Shown here piece by piece: positions 5,068 through 5,317 of a stretch of 5,317 nucleotides of DNA (position 1 is its first letter; each line of letters starts with the position of its first letter). The stretch lies in assembly GCA_012513545.1 (NCBI GenBank), contig JAAZCB010000914.1, positions 1 through 5,317 of the forward strand. The letters run 5' to 3'. The DNA is from Clostridiaceae bacterium (GTDB lineage: Bacteria; Bacillota_A; Clostridia; Acetivibrionales; Acetivibrionaceae). The translations under genes were made by a program, and so were the position numbers. Below the pieces are notes generated by a model. That model saw nothing but the letters and a program-made list of their open reading frames with translations, made no database searches and was not told the DNA's origin.

Positions 5068-5317
5068 ATGTTTGATAAGAGGATTAATATTTTTACAGGG
5101 CATTTTGGAAGTGGAAAGACAGAAGTAGCTGTAAATTATGCCGTCAGGCTTTCTGAAATTGTTCCAAAGACTGCCATAGTCGACCTTGATATAGTTAACC
5201 CGTATTTTCGTACCGCTGACGCAAAGAACGAACTTGAGTCAAACAATATATGGGTTGTGACTCCTTTATACGCAAACACAAATGTTGATGTTCCGGCACT
5301 TCCTCCTGAATTGAATG
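5068..5317 (+). CDS. ParA/MinD-like P-loop ATPase, N-terminal part (runs off the window)
   Basis: The first 83 residues of a SIMIBI-class nucleotide-binding protein (CobQ/CobB/MinD/ParA type) are visible. The Walker A loop is GHFGSGKTE (11-19), with the nucleotide-binding Lys17 and Thr18. AIVDLDIVNPYFRTAD (36-51) carries the second metal-binding motif with Asp39 and Asp41. TPLYANTNVDVPALP follows. ATG 5068 is chosen because GAGAGG lies 6 nt upstream and the Walker loop then sits at the expected distance from the N-terminus. Close relatives are common single-copy genes in Clostridia; from memory, many lie beside 2-oxoacid:ferredoxin oxidoreductase genes, which would be beyond this window. The cellular role of this subfamily is not established to my knowledge. 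It lacks a nearby parB or cobyrinate gene, so a plasmid-partition or cobalamin role is not supported here. Confidence 0.85.
   Translation, partial: MFDKRINIFTGHFGSGKTEVAVNYAVRLSEIVPKTAIVDLDIVNPYFRTADAKNELESNNIWVVTPLYANTNVDVPALPPELN

Overview
The window looks like chromosomal DNA from a low-GC, anaerobic Firmicute. The best guess is a clostridium of the Ruminiclostridium/Clostridium type. This rests on AT-rich intergenic DNA, strong GGAGG-type ribosome binding sites, TTG starts, and protein families typical of Clostridia (a cysteine-containing flavodoxin-family protein and a ParA/MinD-like ATPase). The genus is inferred, not shown.

Positions 1-2111 hold the 3' part of a tryptophan operon on the + strand: trpD (cut by the window start), trpC and trpF, with a 24-nt gap after trpD and a 4-nt trpC/trpF overlap. 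These genes carry out three consecutive steps from anthranilate to indole-3-glycerol phosphate. The operon ends at trpF. No trpB or trpA follows; instead there is a hairpin that can terminate transcription from both sides (2147-2209) and then a convergent gene.

Positions 2239-3756 (- strand) encode a complete SulP/SLC26-type anion transporter with a C-terminal STAS domain. It starts at TTG behind a good ribosome binding site. An AT-rich intergenic region of about 370 bp (3757-4124) separates it from the divergent next gene. That region holds likely promoters for both neighbours, a run of small inverted repeats, and a weak hairpin plus T8 tract, which together could be a small RNA unit.

Positions 4125-4718 (+) encode a flavodoxin-like FMN-binding oxidoreductase with a compact four-cysteine cluster. 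Its most credible start is a TTG, 30 nt inside the longest open frame, because the longer frame begins inside the promoter.

Positions 4719-5067 have no intact gene. They contain a 20-bp perfect palindrome nested inside a 10-bp inverted repeat. Next comes what appears to be the decayed 3' end of a tcdA-like gene (tRNA threonylcarbamoyladenosine dehydratase, ThiF/E1 family), 4844-4930. An extended -10 promoter follows, and then from 5068 the start of a ParA/MinD-like P-loop ATPase that runs off the window.

I see no mobile element, CRISPR array, tRNA or rRNA. The least expected item is the tcdA remnant. No clear new multi-gene system is visible.
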